A DNA stretch of 6,383 nt from Syntrophales bacterium. GTDB taxonomy: Bacteria; Desulfobacterota; Syntrophia; Syntrophales; UBA2210. The stretch lies in assembly GCA_023228425.1 (NCBI GenBank), contig JALOBE010000033.1, positions 1-6,383 of the forward strand, written 5' to 3'. Shown here piece after piece: positions 5,783 through 6,383 of the stretch; position 1 is the first letter of the stretch; every line of letters starts with the position of its first letter. The translations under genes were made by a program, and so were the position numbers. The notes beneath the pieces were generated by a model that worked only from the letters and a program-made list of their open reading frames with translations, was not told the origin of the DNA and ran no database searches.

Positions 5783-5839
5783 AGTGAATGAAACGCTGAC
5801 GGCTTCGTACAAGGGTACCGGAGGTGAGGTCATCCCCCT

Positions 5840-5924
5840 GTCATTCCGACCTCCTCCGTCCTTGAGGCCATCCCCCCGTCATTTTGTCCCTCTCTGTCCT
5901 CGTCATTCCGACCGTCCCCCTACC
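5840..5924. repeat. Left-flank array of the second composite repeat
   Basis: GTCATTCCGACC or a variant begins at 5840, 5878 (GTCATTTTGTCC), 5902 and finally 5925, where the 81-bp palindrome starts. One CCGTCCTTGAGGC-CATCCCCC unit lies at 5856-5877, matching the 37-39-bp units at 2294-2445 with a one-base insertion. The order CCGTCCTTGAGGC, GTCCCTCTCTGTC, CCGTCATTTCGACC is the same as at 2407-2479, so the two loci share their left flank as well as the palindrome. No gene is seen between 5783 and 5924. Confidence 0.8.
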
Positions 5925-6005
5925 GTCATTTCGACCGGAGGGAGAAATCTTTCATGGTGATGGTGGAGAAGCAAGATTTCTCGTCGCTTCGCTCCTCGAA
6001 ATGAC
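5925..6005. repeat. 81-bp imperfect palindrome, copy 2
   Basis: It has the same length, orientation and arms as copy 1, with GTCATTTCGA at the left end, TCGAAATGAC at the right, and GAGAAATCTT/AAGATTTCTC inside. Differences from copy 1 are a handful of substitutions in the loop and one in the interior (CCGGAGG for CCGTAGG). It begins about 140 bases after the 4610-5782 gene and, if transcribed, could form a hairpin protecting the operon's 3' end. Confidence 0.88.
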
Positions 6006-6009
6006 AGAG

Positions 6010-6130
6010 TGTGGGTGCTCCTCGAAGTGACGGGGTATGGGTGTTCCTCGCAATGGCGGAGTATGTGTGTTCCTTGAAACGACGGAGTATGGGTGCTCTT
6101 CGAAACGACGAGGTATGGCCGCTCCTCCGT
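6010..6130. repeat. 26-bp tandem array, second copy (about four units)
   Basis: Anchors TGTG/TATG fall at 6010, 6036, 6062, 6088 and 6114, exactly 26 bases apart and in phase with the palindrome end. Core variants run GAAGTGAC, GCAATGGC, GAAACGAC, GAAACGAC. The array decays after 6130 into unremarkable T-rich sequence (about 6131-6180). Confidence 0.87.
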
Positions 6131-6206
6131 TATTCTGATTGCTTTTCTCCATTACCTTGTTTCTTTCCACTGTCCTTTCGACGTAAGCGTCCGTCCGTCC
6201 CCTTCC

Positions 6207-6287
6207 GTCATTTCGACCGTAGGGAGAAATCTTTCATGGTGATGGCGGAGAAGCAGGATTTCTCGTCGCTTCGCTCCTCGAAATGAC
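6207..6287. repeat. 81-bp imperfect palindrome, copy 3
   Basis: This is nearly identical to copy 2 (three substitutions seen: G to T at 6220, GGTGG to GGCGG, CAAG to CAGG). Its immediate left flank, GTCCCCTTCC, matches that of copy 1 rather than copy 2, which suggests exchange between copies. Confidence 0.88.
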
Positions 6288-6383
6288 AGAGTGTGGGTGC
6301 TCCTCGAAGTGACGGGGTATGGGTGTTCCTCGCAATGGCGGAGTATGTGTGTTCCTTGAAACGACGGAGTATGGGTGCTCTTC
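6288..6383. repeat. 26-bp tandem array, third copy (runs off the window)
   Basis: Anchors at 6292, 6318, 6344 and 6370 keep the 26-base period. The visible 96 bases are identical to 6006-6101. The array continues beyond the right edge, so its full length is unknown. Confidence 0.87.

Noticed and set aside
6011..6286. Plus-strand 91-residue open frame at the right end
   Set aside because: It translates the 26-bp array and the third palindrome only; it contains no gene-like region.

Overview
The window looks like a chromosomal stretch from an anaerobic, GC-rich bacterium, most likely of the former Deltaproteobacteria (Desulfobacterota, Syntrophus/Desulfo-type). This is inferred from three things: CoA-transferases of two unrelated families, a DUF559 gene, and dispersed palindromic repeats (CCCCCTTT..AAAGGGGG and GTCATTTCGA..TCGAAATGAC) of a kind common in that group. 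No taxonomic marker gene is present, so the placement is tentative.

Layout, left to right. (1) 1-83, minus: the first 27 codons of a DUF559 (Vsr-like endonuclease fold) gene running off the left edge. (2) 96-489: a non-coding block of six short C/G-rich palindromes, most of it a roughly 160-bp unit present twice in tandem. (3) 490-523: a strong intrinsic terminator for the next gene. (4) 547-1926, minus: a CaiB-like family III CoA-transferase with the catalytic Asp present. (5) 1927-3028: about 1.1 kb without a supported gene, holding a possible minus-strand promoter, a 37-39-bp tandem array, an 81-bp palindrome, a 26-bp tandem array, three GC-rich dyads and a possible plus-strand promoter. 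(6) 3029-4546, plus: a family I CoA-transferase (acetyl-CoA hydrolase/transferase, AbfT/Cat1 type) with its catalytic Glu. (7) 4571-4595: a terminator-like hairpin just before the next ribosome binding site. (8) 4610-5782, plus: a second family III CoA-transferase in which the usual catalytic Asp is replaced by Gly. (9) 5783-6383: a second and a truncated third copy of the composite repeat (left array, 81-bp palindrome, 26-bp array).

The three complete genes all encode enzymes that move CoA between carboxylic acids. The two plus-strand genes probably form an operon with a possible attenuator between them; the CaiB-like gene is divergent. Together they suggest activation or exchange of an unidentified organic acid. 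No dehydrogenase, hydratase or transporter is in view to name the substrate.

The most notable points are the CaiB/BaiF homologue that appears to lack its nucleophile, the altered CoA-loop region of the family I enzyme, the hairpin between these two genes, and the modular repeats in the same orientation on both sides of the pair. None of these alone proves a new system.
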